Shown here: one piece after another, positions 39,238 through 47,626 of the stretch
Layout: every line of letters begins with the position of its first letter
Numbering within the stretch: the first letter of the stretch is position 1
NCBI RefSeq assembly: GCF_007754425.1
Contig: NZ_CP037452.1
Location: 7,357,164 to 7,421,163, forward strand
Direction: 5' to 3'
DNA: 64,000 bases
Source: Gimesia fumaroli
Lineage (GTDB): Bacteria > Planctomycetota > Planctomycetia > Planctomycetales > Planctomycetaceae
Notes under the pieces: generated by a model
Databases searched by the model: none
Seen by the model: the letters and a program-made list of their open reading frames with translations, nothing else
What the model was told of the DNA's origin: nothing
Program-made: the position numbers and the translations under genes

Positions 39238-40431
39238 ATGTCGACTCCCCTGCAACCTTCCGATGAACAAGCCAAGGTGATCACTGGCTGCTTAATGCTG
39301 CTCTCCATCATCGCGCTCGCATTTGTGTTTTATATCACGAAAGCGGTGCTGATACCGTTTATCATTGCCATTTTTATCGTCACCATTTTTACCCCTTTGG
39401 TCGACTTACTTGTCTTGAAATGGAAGCTGCCGCACATCATCGCGATTTCTGCCACGCTGTTGCTGGTTCTCTCCATCGGCTTTCTCATTTGCCTGACCTT
39501 GATTTATTCGACCCAACAAGTGATCGCTAAAGCGGAAACCCAATACAGCGAAAAGCTGGGAATTTTTATTCAGTCGATGTTCGAAACGGTCAAAGAAGTT
39601 GAGAGTCCGCAGCAGAAAACAGACACCGAAGCCATCGAATCCGCCGCGCCGGAAATTAGCACGCCCCAAACTCAAACAGCTCCCGCTCCTGACACACAAC
39701 CTGTAGAAGCCCAAAAACCGGAAACAGGCTGGTTTGGAAAAATGGGAATTAACCTGAATGTCCTGCAGGACCAGATCACGGACTACATGAAAAACGCACT
39801 CCGAATCATCGCCATCGGTACGATGCAGACTGCCTTGAACTTTACCACGACTTCTTTTTTCGTCGCGATCTTTGTGATTTTTCTCCTCGCAGGACGAAAT
39901 CCCGAGGCGGTCGTCCAGAATGTGATTTACCGGGAAATCGAACAGAAAATCCGCAGCTACATTTCCACCAAACTGATCATCTCGCTGATCACCAGTGTCC
40001 TGGTGGGAGTCACGCTCTCGCTGTTCGGCCTGGAACTCGCACTGGTCTTCGCGATCCTGACCTTTCTGCTGAATTTCATTCCTTCGATCGGTTCGATCAT
40101 CGCCACCCTGCTGCCGATTCCCGTCGCCTTCGCTCAATTCTCGGACAGCCCCTGGACGATCGCCGCCGTCATCCTGATTCCGGGCGGCATTCAGATGATT
40201 ATCGGAAACGCCATCGAACCCAAAATCATGGGTGAAGGTCTGCAGCTGCATCCGGTGACCGTGCTCTTGGCACTTTCGTTCTGGACGCTGCTCTGGGGAC
40301 CGATTGGCGCGATCCTGGCTGTTCCCATTACCGCCGCGATCCGGATTGTGCTCATGCGATTTGAATCGGGACAAACCGCCGGGAATTTGCTGGCAGGCAT
40401 CCTGCCCGGGGAATCGACGTCGGTCGCATAA
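39238..40431 (+). CDS. AI-2E family permease
   Basis: A 397-residue membrane protein of the AI-2E/PerM transporter family. Two N-terminal helices (VLIPFIIAIFIVTIFTPLV, ISATLLLVLSIGFLICL), a long soluble insert rich in Thr/Pro/Ala/Glu (about residues 120-165), and a cluster of C-terminal helices with the conserved segments FLLNFIPSIGSIIATLLPIP, GNAIEPKIMGEGLQLHPVTV and WGPIGAILAVPI. Family members export small molecules or ions; the name does not establish autoinducer transport. The stop lies 18 bases from the 3' end of the convergent group II intron. Confidence 0.9.
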   Translation: MSTPLQPSDEQAKVITGCLMLLSIIALAFVFYITKAVLIPFIIAIFIVTIFTPLVDLLVLKWKLPHIIAISATLLLVLSIGFLICLTLIYSTQQVIAKAETQYSEKLGIFIQSMFETVKEVESPQQKTDTEAIESAAPEISTPQTQTAPAPDTQPVEAQKPETGWFGKMGINLNVLQDQITDYMKNALRIIAIGTMQTALNFTTTSFFVAIFVIFLLAGRNPEAVVQNVIYREIEQKIRSYISTKLIISLITSVLVGVTLSLFGLELALVFAILTFLLNFIPSIGSIIATLLPIPVAFAQFSDSPWTIAAVILIPGGIQMIIGNAIEPKIMGEGLQLHPVTVLLALSFWTLLWGPIGAILAVPITAAIRIVLMRFESGQTAGNLLAGILPGESTSVA

Positions 40432-40492
40432 TCAATAAAAAACCAAAGATAGGGGTAGGAAGGACCGGTTGCTTCCGGTCCCCCCTCCCTCC

Positions 40493-40525
40493 GAACCGGA
40501 CGTGCGGTTCTCCCGCATCCGGCTC
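40493..40525 (-). ncRNA. Group II intron domain V
   Basis: The 33-base hairpin starts GAGCCGGATGCGGG, has a GAGAA-type terminal loop and ends CGCACGTCCGGTTC. It shows the AGC catalytic triad and the two-base bulge of domain V. The AGC triad is unlike the CGC of classical group IIC introns. Confidence 0.9.
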
Positions 40526-40539
40526 TCCGGTTGGTAGTT

Positions 40540-41892
40540 TTACCTCTGCGAGGATTGACTGGCCAGAACATGGGATTGTTTCAAGGAGAACAGTCCCTGT
40601 TCGGCAAAATAAGCATTGGGCCAGCGTAAATGATCGTGTCCTCGTCCGCGACCTTTGCCTTTACGACGTTTCCGAAGTATACTTCGCAGACGCATGCGAA
40701 CCCACTGATCCAGGATGGTATACGTGGAAGGCTGGCAGTGTTGAAAATAATTGAACCAGCCACGTAGCGTCGGGTTGAGCTGTGCAATGATGCATTGAAG
40801 GCTATGCCCGTTCGTCCGCCTCGTCTTCTGCCGAATGGAGTCTTTGAATTTCTGGAGACTTTTCTTTCGAGGGAAGCGATAACGCCCCTGGAAAGTGTAA
40901 CCCAGAAAATCGAAGCTCCCCTCGGCCATGTCGACGATGTGAGTCTTGTCCGGATGCAGCGTCAGGCCGGCTTCCGCCGTCCACTGCCGCACCATCTCCA
41001 AAGCTCGCTCGGCGTCTTCCCGAGTTCGACACAAAATCACGAAGTCGTCTGCGTAACGGACCATCTCAATTCCGGCTCCCGCCATCAAATGGTCGAGGGG
41101 ATCGAGATAGATGTTGCTGAGCAACGGGCTGATCACCGCTCCCTGGGGGCTCCCACGATCGGGAGTCCATTCGGCAAGGTCATCTAGAATCTGTTGACGC
41201 AGAAACATCTCGATCAGCGTCAGCACCTGGCCGTCGCTGATTTTCTCCCGGACCCGATTCATCAACTTATCGTGGGGAATTGTGTCGAAATAGCTCTTCA
41301 AATCTGCATCCACCACATATGTGTAACCGCTTTCGAGCAGCGTATCGACACGCTGTAGCGCATCCTTACAGCCGCGCCCGGGACGGAAACCATAGCTTTG
41401 CTCGGCGAAATCCCGTTCGAAGATTGGTTCCAGCACTTGGCGTAATGCGGTCTGCACCACCCGATCCCGAGCTGTGGGAATCTCCAGAGGACGCAGTTCC
41501 CTGCTCCCCGGCTTGGGAATCCACTGTCGCCGGATTGCCTGCGGTTGGTAGTTTCCTTCCCGCAGTTGTTGCGACAGCTTTCTCAGGTTCGGGATCAATC
41601 GCTCGGCGAAGCGTTCGCAGCTGACGTGATCCACACCAGCTGCACCGCCGTTGGCGGCTACTCTACGAAACGCCTGATACAAATTTCGATCACGATCGAC
41701 TTTATCGATCAGACTGAACCATTGGCCTCCTTTCACCCCCGTTTCGAGGGCCGTCAACATGCGGTCTGTCCAGACACATGGTTCTACCCAGTCCCAGCGG
41801 GACGAAGCTTCTCCGACTTGTTTAGCCGCAAACGGCACTCGCGTCGGTTTTTGTTCCCTGTTTCGGTTCATTCCACATCTACCTTCCTGCAT
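40540..41892 (-). CDS. ltrA: Group II intron reverse transcriptase/maturase
   Basis: A 450-residue intron-encoded protein. The reverse transcriptase fingers/palm contain RQWIPKPGSRELRPLEIPT, SYGFRPGRGCKDALQRV, DADLKSYFDTIPHDKLM, GSPQGAVISPLLSNIYLDPL and the catalytic VRYADDFVILCRT (YADD). Domain X (thumb/maturase) follows, with LRGWFNYFQHCQPSTY and a C-terminal RWPNAYFAEQGLFSL segment. No HNH endonuclease domain is present, so mobility would depend on target-primed synthesis without second-strand cleavage. It lies wholly inside the intron RNA. The true start may be the second ATG (MNRNREQKPTR), seven codons in. Confidence 0.95.
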   Translation of the reverse strand: MQEGRCGMNRNREQKPTRVPFAAKQVGEASSRWDWVEPCVWTDRMLTALETGVKGGQWFSLIDKVDRDRNLYQAFRRVAANGGAAGVDHVSCERFAERLIPNLRKLSQQLREGNYQPQAIRRQWIPKPGSRELRPLEIPTARDRVVQTALRQVLEPIFERDFAEQSYGFRPGRGCKDALQRVDTLLESGYTYVVDADLKSYFDTIPHDKLMNRVREKISDGQVLTLIEMFLRQQILDDLAEWTPDRGSPQGAVISPLLSNIYLDPLDHLMAGAGIEMVRYADDFVILCRTREDAERALEMVRQWTAEAGLTLHPDKTHIVDMAEGSFDFLGYTFQGRYRFPRKKSLQKFKDSIRQKTRRTNGHSLQCIIAQLNPTLRGWFNYFQHCQPSTYTILDQWVRMRLRSILRKRRKGKGRGRGHDHLRWPNAYFAEQGLFSLKQSHVLASQSSQR

Positions 41893-42384
41893 CCCTTTGC
41901 TCCACGGGCGTTACCCCGCTTCTTCGCTAATATGGATGCTCTGACTCCTACCCAACTGGCTCTTCGTACCGGTCGGCTCCAGAGAATCCGGAATCCGGCA
42001 CATGAACGCCATCCTTAAGATCGGGCAGGTCTCCCTGCTTCATCACATCAAACCTTCAGACCATTCCGTCTCCAACCACCCCTCGTTGCCCCCGGGACCG
42101 ACCTGGTTTTGAACCACGGGGCTGACCGTCGCGGAACCGCTGGCAGCGGTCCCGCACCCACTCGGCAGAGTTTCGCACGACGTCACTTGGGCTTCGCCAT
42201 TCCCTAGCTGGCTCACCACAACGAAAAGCCGAATCGAGTTCGTTATCCTACGGACTAGTCGTTCACATCCGGTTGCTCTCCACCTCCTCTCACGAGAACG
42301 CAGTTACCTTCTGTTACGAAGTTCAGGTCAAACTTCGGCAAGGACTTTCACTTCGCTGATTCAATGCGCTTGCAGGCGCACTAG

Positions 42385-42407
42385 GGGCGGAACCCATGTG
42401 TCCGCCC
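42385..42407 (-). repeat. Hairpin repeat family A, copy 3 (intron insertion site)
   Basis: On the minus strand GGGCGGA pairs with TCCGCCC around a nine-base loop containing ACATGG. The group II intron begins three bases past the stem. The original unit probably ran on into CTTTGGTTTTTT, which now lies beyond the intron. Confidence 0.85.
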
Positions 42408-42494
42408 GCCTGGTGATGTGCAATCTCAATTCAGACTTCGAATGGAACCGGAGAAAAGTTCCGAACAGCAACACTCAAACCACGTCGACTCCGC

Positions 42495-42516
42495 GGGTAG
42501 ACACATGGGTCTACCC
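42495..42516 (+). repeat. Hairpin repeat family A, copy 4
   Basis: GGGTAGAC, loop ACATGG, GTCTACCC, followed by CTAC. The stem is a perfect eight bases with arm sequences different from the other copies. Confidence 0.8.
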
Positions 42517-42551
42517 CTACACGACCTCAAGCAACGCTGAGAACGAGTGCA

Positions 42552-44000
42552 TCACTCCAGCATCAAATTATTCGTCGCCGCTGTTCCCGGATCGATTTCC
42601 ACTGCCCCGGAAACGAGATTATCGGTCACCTGATTCTGCTGCCCGCCGGTGACGCGAATAGCAAAGTCTCCGACCGCTTCGGTGATCAGGCAATCGGAAA
42701 TGCGGGACTGTCTGACGTTCTTCAGCAGGATACCGCCGTGCTCGCACTCGCGAATGGAGCAGTTCGTAATATTCATCCGCTCGCAATTCTCCACAATCAG
42801 GCCGGCAGGAACTTCCAGCGTGGACTTGATATTCAACGCGTTAAGCGTGCAGTCCTGGCAGTCTTTAAAGACGTTCGCGTTTTTCGTGGGGGCCCGATAG
42901 TCAGGGTTGCGATCCAGCAGATTCGCCCCCAGCACGATGTATGAAGAATCTTCGACGAGCAGATTATGTTCGTATGCCTGCCACAGGGTATTGCCGGTGA
43001 TGGTGATCCCGCGGGCGTGCTTGAGATGAATATTGACGGCAACATCACTCATCGAATTGTCGGCGATCGCAAAGTTCCCGACCTTCCGTGGGTCCTGGGG
43101 GCCGTTACCGATAAACCGTACGTTGGCCGCATCGGGCGCGTTATTGGTATGTTGAATGGTGCAACCAAAGATCGCCCCTTCGCGTAGCGAGCCTTTGGAA
43201 ATATCAAACAGAATATTCGCGGTCGGGAGAGTCTCTTCGCCCATGTTGCCTTCAATGTCGCAGTTGCCGATCTGAATATTGCGGATTTCACTTTCACGAA
43301 CGACGATGCCCCCCTGCTTGTTGTAGCTGATGTGCGAATCGGAAATATTGACCTGATGCAGGTTCAACCGATCCAGATAAATGCCGACCCCTTCATTCTG
43401 ATACAGATGACAGTCATCAATGGCCACATTCCGGTTGCGTTCAAAGAGGTGAATCCCATGCAGGGCGTTACGCACCACCAGCCGCGTAATTGTCATCTGC
43501 ATCGTTTTGGTGGCGGTGATCCCAATGGCTTCGGGATGTTTGCCGACGATTTCGATGCCGTCGACCATCGGCGTCCGTTCTTTTTCCCAGACAACCGGCT
43601 GAACCGTTTTGGGACTGGCGGTTCCGTTATGCGTACCGATAAAATGAAACGCCGGTCCCGCGCCTTCCATTAGAATCGTCGCGGTTCCATCTCCGGAAAC
43701 GGAAGTCGGGCCGACCTTCGTTAAGTCAATCACAATCGGTTTAGTGAAGCGATAGCGGCCTCGCGGAAACCGCAGCGAACCAACGGATGCATCGACCATT
43801 TTTTGAATCGCCGCCGTGTCATCGGTTTTGCCATCCCCGGTGGCTCCATAATCCAGCACCGTCTTGCCCCCAGTGGAACGACCGCCTGGTTGCGTTTGTT
43901 CCTGACTCAACAGGCGATGAGAATCGGCGGGAGAAAACAGATAAAGAACGACCGTTGCCAGAGTGACAAAACAAACGGTGGACAGGATTCTCGCTTTCAT
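42552..44000 (-). CDS. Exported right-handed beta-helix protein (pectate-lyase-like)
   Basis: A 482-residue protein with a hydrophobic N-terminal anchor or signal (VCFVTLATVVLYLFSPADS). The opening VLDYGATGDGKTDDTAAIQK is the pectate-lyase/glycosyl-hydrolase-28 superfamily hallmark, and the body shows repeated beta-helix coils (VRNALHGIHLFERNRNVAI; ISYNKQGGIVVRESEIRNI). It probably binds or cleaves acidic polysaccharide outside the cytoplasm; no specific catalytic residues can be assigned. AAGG eight bases before the ATG at 44000 supports that start over the longer frame from 44066. Hairpin A copies 3 and 4 lie just downstream. Confidence 0.82.
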   Translation of the reverse strand: MKARILSTVCFVTLATVVLYLFSPADSHRLLSQEQTQPGGRSTGGKTVLDYGATGDGKTDDTAAIQKMVDASVGSLRFPRGRYRFTKPIVIDLTKVGPTSVSGDGTATILMEGAGPAFHFIGTHNGTASPKTVQPVVWEKERTPMVDGIEIVGKHPEAIGITATKTMQMTITRLVVRNALHGIHLFERNRNVAIDDCHLYQNEGVGIYLDRLNLHQVNISDSHISYNKQGGIVVRESEIRNIQIGNCDIEGNMGEETLPTANILFDISKGSLREGAIFGCTIQHTNNAPDAANVRFIGNGPQDPRKVGNFAIADNSMSDVAVNIHLKHARGITITGNTLWQAYEHNLLVEDSSYIVLGANLLDRNPDYRAPTKNANVFKDCQDCTLNALNIKSTLEVPAGLIVENCERMNITNCSIRECEHGGILLKNVRQSRISDCLITEAVGDFAIRVTGGQQNQVTDNLVSGAVEIDPGTAATNNLMLE

Positions 44001-44171
44001 GGGGATGACCTTACAATGCTGGAGTTGTTTCAGGCAGGAAATTGAAGGCCCCATTGGCAAGTTCAATAATTAACGAACTTTAAAAAGGGCTCCCTGAGTC
44101 TACGCAAGTCGCGAGAGAGGATCAACCGTGGTGCGTGAGAAAATGCCGCCGTCATTCCGCGGACAGATACT

Positions 44172-45329
44172 TCAGGTCTGATGATAAACGGGCCGCGGCT
44201 CGTCACCGGCGATGATTTTGAGATAGCTCTGATAACGCTGGCGGGAAATGAAATCGTTGGCGACGGCCCGTTTGACGCCGCAATCGGCTTCGTGCGTATG
44301 AGAACAATCGGGGAAACGACACTGCGGAACGAACGCATGAAATTCGCGGAAGAAACCTTCAACCTCTTCCGGAATGACATCCCATAATTCCAGCTGGCGA
44401 ATGCCCGGCGTATCGACCACCCAGCCCCCACTGGCGATTTCCAAGAGGACCGCCGAACGCGTTGTATGCCGCCCCTTGCGATTCTCCTGACTGATCTCGG
44501 CCGTCTCGAGAGACAACCGACTGTCAATCTGATTCAGTAATGACGACTTGCCCACGCCACTCTGACCGGAAAAAACGGTCTGCTTTTCTTTGAGCAGGGA
44601 TCGCAGTCGTCCGATGCCTGTGCCATCAACGACGCTTGTTAATACAATGTCATAACCCATCTGGGCATATACACCGATCAACGGTTGAAACTCAACCGGA
44701 TCCACCAGGTCGATTTTATTGATGCAGATAATGGAATGGATATTTCCCTTTTCCGAACTGATCAAAAACCGATCGATGAGCGAAGGCTTGAGCGGCGGAT
44801 CATCTGCGGAGACGACAATCACGGCCTGGTCGATATTACTCACCAGAATATGTTCGCGACGCTTACTGCCTCGTGAAAGATAAGAGCGCCGCGGCTCCAC
44901 GCGTTCGATGACGGCCTGATTTTCATCCCCATCCGGTCTGATCAGAACATGATCGCCGGCAACAACGGCGTTGCGGTCATCGCGGGCCATTGTGCGAACC
45001 AGCCGACGCACCGTGCAATCAAACCGATGCCCGTCTTCGGCCTGCACGACCGAGTTTAATCCCTGAGATCGAATCACACGGCCTTTGAGACAGGTACTCT
45101 CGTCAATGTCGATGACGATTGCGGTTCCGTCTTTGGTCTCCTGCTCTACCCCCATTACGGTGCGGTGCCGCGTCAGATCTCCTTTGCCCGTCAAACGCTC
45201 GCTAGCATCCATGTATTGCGAATCGAGTTGCTCGTCCATCTGATGGCTGGAGAGCTTATTCTTCCGGACCTTTCTCTGGCGGTTTTTCTTAAATGCAACC
45301 CGGATTTTTTTTCCTTTTTTCTTTGCCAC
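44172..45329 (-). CDS. rsgA: Ribosome small subunit-dependent GTPase A
   Basis: A circularly permuted GTPase that assists late 30S assembly. The 385-residue protein has a basic N-terminal extension (KKKGKKIRVAFKKNRQRK), an OB-fold domain, then G4 (ICINKIDLVDP) ahead of G1 (FSGQSGVGKSSLLNQI) and G3 (VVDTPGIRQLEL), the permuted order. The C-terminal zinc site is CRFPDCSHTHEADC. The basic N-terminus is longer than in E. coli RsgA. The FHA gene lies 35 bases upstream on the same strand, suggesting one transcript. Confidence 0.95.
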   Translation of the reverse strand: MAKKKGKKIRVAFKKNRQRKVRKNKLSSHQMDEQLDSQYMDASERLTGKGDLTRHRTVMGVEQETKDGTAIVIDIDESTCLKGRVIRSQGLNSVVQAEDGHRFDCTVRRLVRTMARDDRNAVVAGDHVLIRPDGDENQAVIERVEPRRSYLSRGSKRREHILVSNIDQAVIVVSADDPPLKPSLIDRFLISSEKGNIHSIICINKIDLVDPVEFQPLIGVYAQMGYDIVLTSVVDGTGIGRLRSLLKEKQTVFSGQSGVGKSSLLNQIDSRLSLETAEISQENRKGRHTTRSAVLLEIASGGWVVDTPGIRQLELWDVIPEEVEGFFREFHAFVPQCRFPDCSHTHEADCGVKRAVANDFISRQRYQSYLKIIAGDEPRPVYHQT

Positions 45330-45363
45330 TACAATTCCGGTTCCATCACCGTCAGATCAAAAT

Positions 45364-45873
45364 TCATGCGGAAGTCTCCTCCTCGTCATCGTCCATATCA
45401 ATCAGAAATTTCATACCCAGTTCTTCATCGGTCATTGTCGATTCATCTTTGGGCAGAACAATTTCGTTGGGTTTCTTGGCAGGCGGTGCCATAGGACGGC
45501 TCGGACGTTTTTCCGGTCGAGTCAGCCCCGCTTTCTCCATCAGACTCATCTCAAATGGATTTTCGTCTTCCGGCGGCGGTTCATCGGATTGAGGAGTATA
45601 GTTAATTTCAAATTCGTGCTTGGCAATCGAAAGCTTGTCGCCGGGGAGGAGCCACTTCATATCACAGCGTTCGCCGTTGACCTTGATACCATTACGGCTG
45701 TTCATATCGCGTACGCGCCAGTAGCCGTTCAAAAACTCCAGCTGACAGTGATGTGACGAAATATTGGGGAATTTCAATGTAATGTCACATCGACTACGGC
45801 GGCCGATCAGCAATACCTCAGAAAGCAACGGGATCGGGTCGCCACCTCCACAAGGGTTTAATTCACCTAACAT
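45364..45873 (-). CDS. FHA-domain protein
   Basis: A 169-residue protein with a forkhead-associated domain at residues about 15-85: LLIGRRSRCDITL, ISSHHCQLEFLNGYWRVRD and NSRNGIKVNGERC carry the conserved Gly-Arg, Ser-x-x-His and Asn-Gly residues that bind phosphothreonine. The C-terminal half is acidic and disordered. It is cytosolic and likely reads Ser/Thr kinase signalling, common in planctomycetes. It sits directly upstream of rsgA; no kinase gene is nearby. Confidence 0.92.
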   Translation of the reverse strand: MLGELNPCGGGDPIPLLSEVLLIGRRSRCDITLKFPNISSHHCQLEFLNGYWRVRDMNSRNGIKVNGERCDMKWLLPGDKLSIAKHEFEINYTPQSDEPPPEDENPFEMSLMEKAGLTRPEKRPSRPMAPPAKKPNEIVLPKDESTMTDEELGMKFLIDMDDDEEETSA

Positions 45874-46045
45874 TCTGAATTCCTGGTCTCTCTATTGTGT
45901 AATCTTGAGCGCAATTGCTTATTTCGCCCGCACCTTATTAATCTATACTGCTGGTCAGACATTATAAACCCTCTATATATAAAGAAAAGTCAGAATTTGG
46001 GGATAGTTCAAACAATCCCCTTACCCTATACTGGTCTGTTCAATA

Positions 46046-46425
<380 letters not shown>

Positions 46426-46693
46426 TTATTGTTTCTCCCTCTCCAGCCCCTTTTAATGTCATTTCGACTGCACTACAACCAGGAAACAGTTGTCATTTTG
46501 ATTGTAAATCATTCCATTCTATTGCATATTCGACAACACTTCAAATCATTTTCGCAACATTAGATATTTCGTATCCACTTATAAATCAATCACTTACAAA
46601 CATTCGTCCATTTTATGGCACGGCACGTGCTTTAAACCTCTTTCATCAACGACAAGTAAGCCACTTTTAAACAACATAACATTAAGGGAGATA

Positions 46694-47143
46694 ATGATGA
46701 AAAATTTCACACTCGCCATCGCAGCTTTGGCAGCCGTCACTTTGGTCAGCAGCACTTCATTTGCTGCTACCCCGTTCTGCGGCACCAGTGACTATAACAA
46801 CTCACGATACGAGTCACGTTATAAGTCACGATACAACGACCACACAGCCAGCAACTACAACCGGAAGTACAACGACTCGGTTTACAACAGCCGGAACTAT
46901 CTGAATAACAGCTATTTAAATAACAGCTATCGAACCACGCGACCTTACAACTCGCTGACGAATCGGCTCAATAGTCTCTACAGTAGCCCCTGGTCAAAGC
47001 CGCTGTTTACGGACTACACATACCGAGCGAGAACAAACTACAACTCGTTCTCGGCCAATTCAAATCGGTACAACTATGACCGCCACGATCGCCATGATCA
47101 TGACCACCATCACCACAACAATAACTGGCGTTACGATCGCTAG
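46694..47143 (+). CDS. Exported Tyr/Asn/Arg/His-rich low-complexity protein
   Basis: A 149-residue protein with a Sec signal (FTLAIAALAAVTLVSSTSFA). The mature region is dominated by Asn, Tyr, Ser and Arg in short repeats (SRYESRYKSRYND, YLNNSYLNNSYR) and ends with a His/Asp-rich tail (DRHDRHDHDHHHHNNN). The repeats and His tail suggest metal binding or surface adhesion, but this is not testable from sequence alone. AAGGGAG precedes tandem ATG codons (46694 and 46697). A strong terminator follows. No family is recognised. Confidence 0.7.
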   Translation: MMKNFTLAIAALAAVTLVSSTSFAATPFCGTSDYNNSRYESRYKSRYNDHTASNYNRKYNDSVYNSRNYLNNSYLNNSYRTTRPYNSLTNRLNSLYSSPWSKPLFTDYTYRARTNYNSFSANSNRYNYDRHDRHDHDHHHHNNNWRYDR

Positions 47144-47168
47144 GACGTAACCAAAAGGTAAACCAGCC

Positions 47169-47207
47169 AACCCCTGGTCGAGTCCCACTCGGCCAGGGGT
47201 TATTTTT
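47169..47207 (+). terminator. Rho-independent terminator
   Basis: AACCCCTGGTCGAGT (47169-47183) pairs with ACTCGGCCAGGGGTT (47187-47201) and is followed by ATTTTT. It ends the Tyr/Asn-rich protein gene. Confidence 0.85.
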
Positions 47208-47218
47208 GGTACGCGCAT

Positions 47219-47260
47219 GAAAAAAGGACTCAGAGCGGATTTGCTCTGAGTCCTTTTTTT
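47219..47260 (-). terminator. Bidirectional terminator next to tRNA-Leu
   Basis: GGACTCAGAGC (47226-47236) pairs with GCTCTGAGTCC (47243-47253), flanked by A-runs on the left and T-runs on the right. It lies five bases from the tRNA 3' end, so it ends the tRNA transcript on the minus strand and may also stop readthrough from the left. Confidence 0.88.
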
Positions 47261-47264
47261 ACAA

Positions 47265-47349
47265 TGCCCAAGAGAGGATTCGAACCTCCACGGGGTTTAC
47301 CCCCACTAGAACCTGAATCTAGCGCGTCTGCCAATTCCGCCACTTGGGC
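47265..47349 (-). tRNA. tRNA-Leu (anticodon CAG)
   Basis: An 85-base tRNA with a long variable arm. The acceptor GCCCAAG pairs with CTTGGGC, the anticodon loop TTCAGGT sits on the CTAGA/TCTAG stem, and the T arm contains GTTCGAATC. The discriminator is A and CCA is not encoded. Confidence 0.95.
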
Positions 47350-47626
47350 CTGGGCATTTATCGTATCCCCTTTTTAGATAAACCCTTACAACAATTCCAT
47401 TTAATGAAACTTGCGGGTTGTCACACTGAGAGGCGTGACGGGGAAGCAGGTATAGTAAAGACTTTGCGCCCCTTTTTCCAGTCACACATACGCGATTTTT
47501 CCCATATCACAGCTGAGGAATTCCCGAGCTGGTTCGGTTTAAAATTGCGGTTTTCCCTATCTGCGATACCTGATAAACTGTGCATTCCTCGCTTACCTCT
47601 CAATATTCACATCATCGAACAATCCC

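Larger units (their letters stand above)
40449..42381 (-). mobile_element. Group II intron, full length (about 1.93 kb)
   Basis: On the minus strand the element begins GTGCGCCTGC at 42381, matching the GUGYG consensus, and ends CCTACCCCTAT at 40449, with a candidate bulged branch-point A eight bases from the end. Domain V is at 40525-40493, domain VI follows it, and the reverse transcriptase is encoded in domain IV. The 5' flank is the tail of hairpin repeat A (GCCCCTA) and the 3' flank is CTTTGGTTTTTT; joined, they give CCCCTAC, as in other family A copies. The ends and the intact reverse transcriptase suggest a recently active element. Confidence 0.9.

Noticed and set aside
39406-40374. A 322-codon frame on the minus strand inside the AI-2E permease gene
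   Set aside because: Low-complexity Arg/Asp/Gln-rich product from antisense codon bias; the plus-strand permease has convincing family motifs.
40540-42381. Retron or diversity-generating retroelement
   Set aside because: The presence of domain V, GUGCG 5' end and maturase domain X identify a group II intron instead; no template/variable repeat or msr/msd pattern was seen.
42552-44000. Phage tail-spike protein
   Set aside because: The beta-helix fold is compatible, but the signal segment and lack of phage genes nearby favour an exported enzyme.
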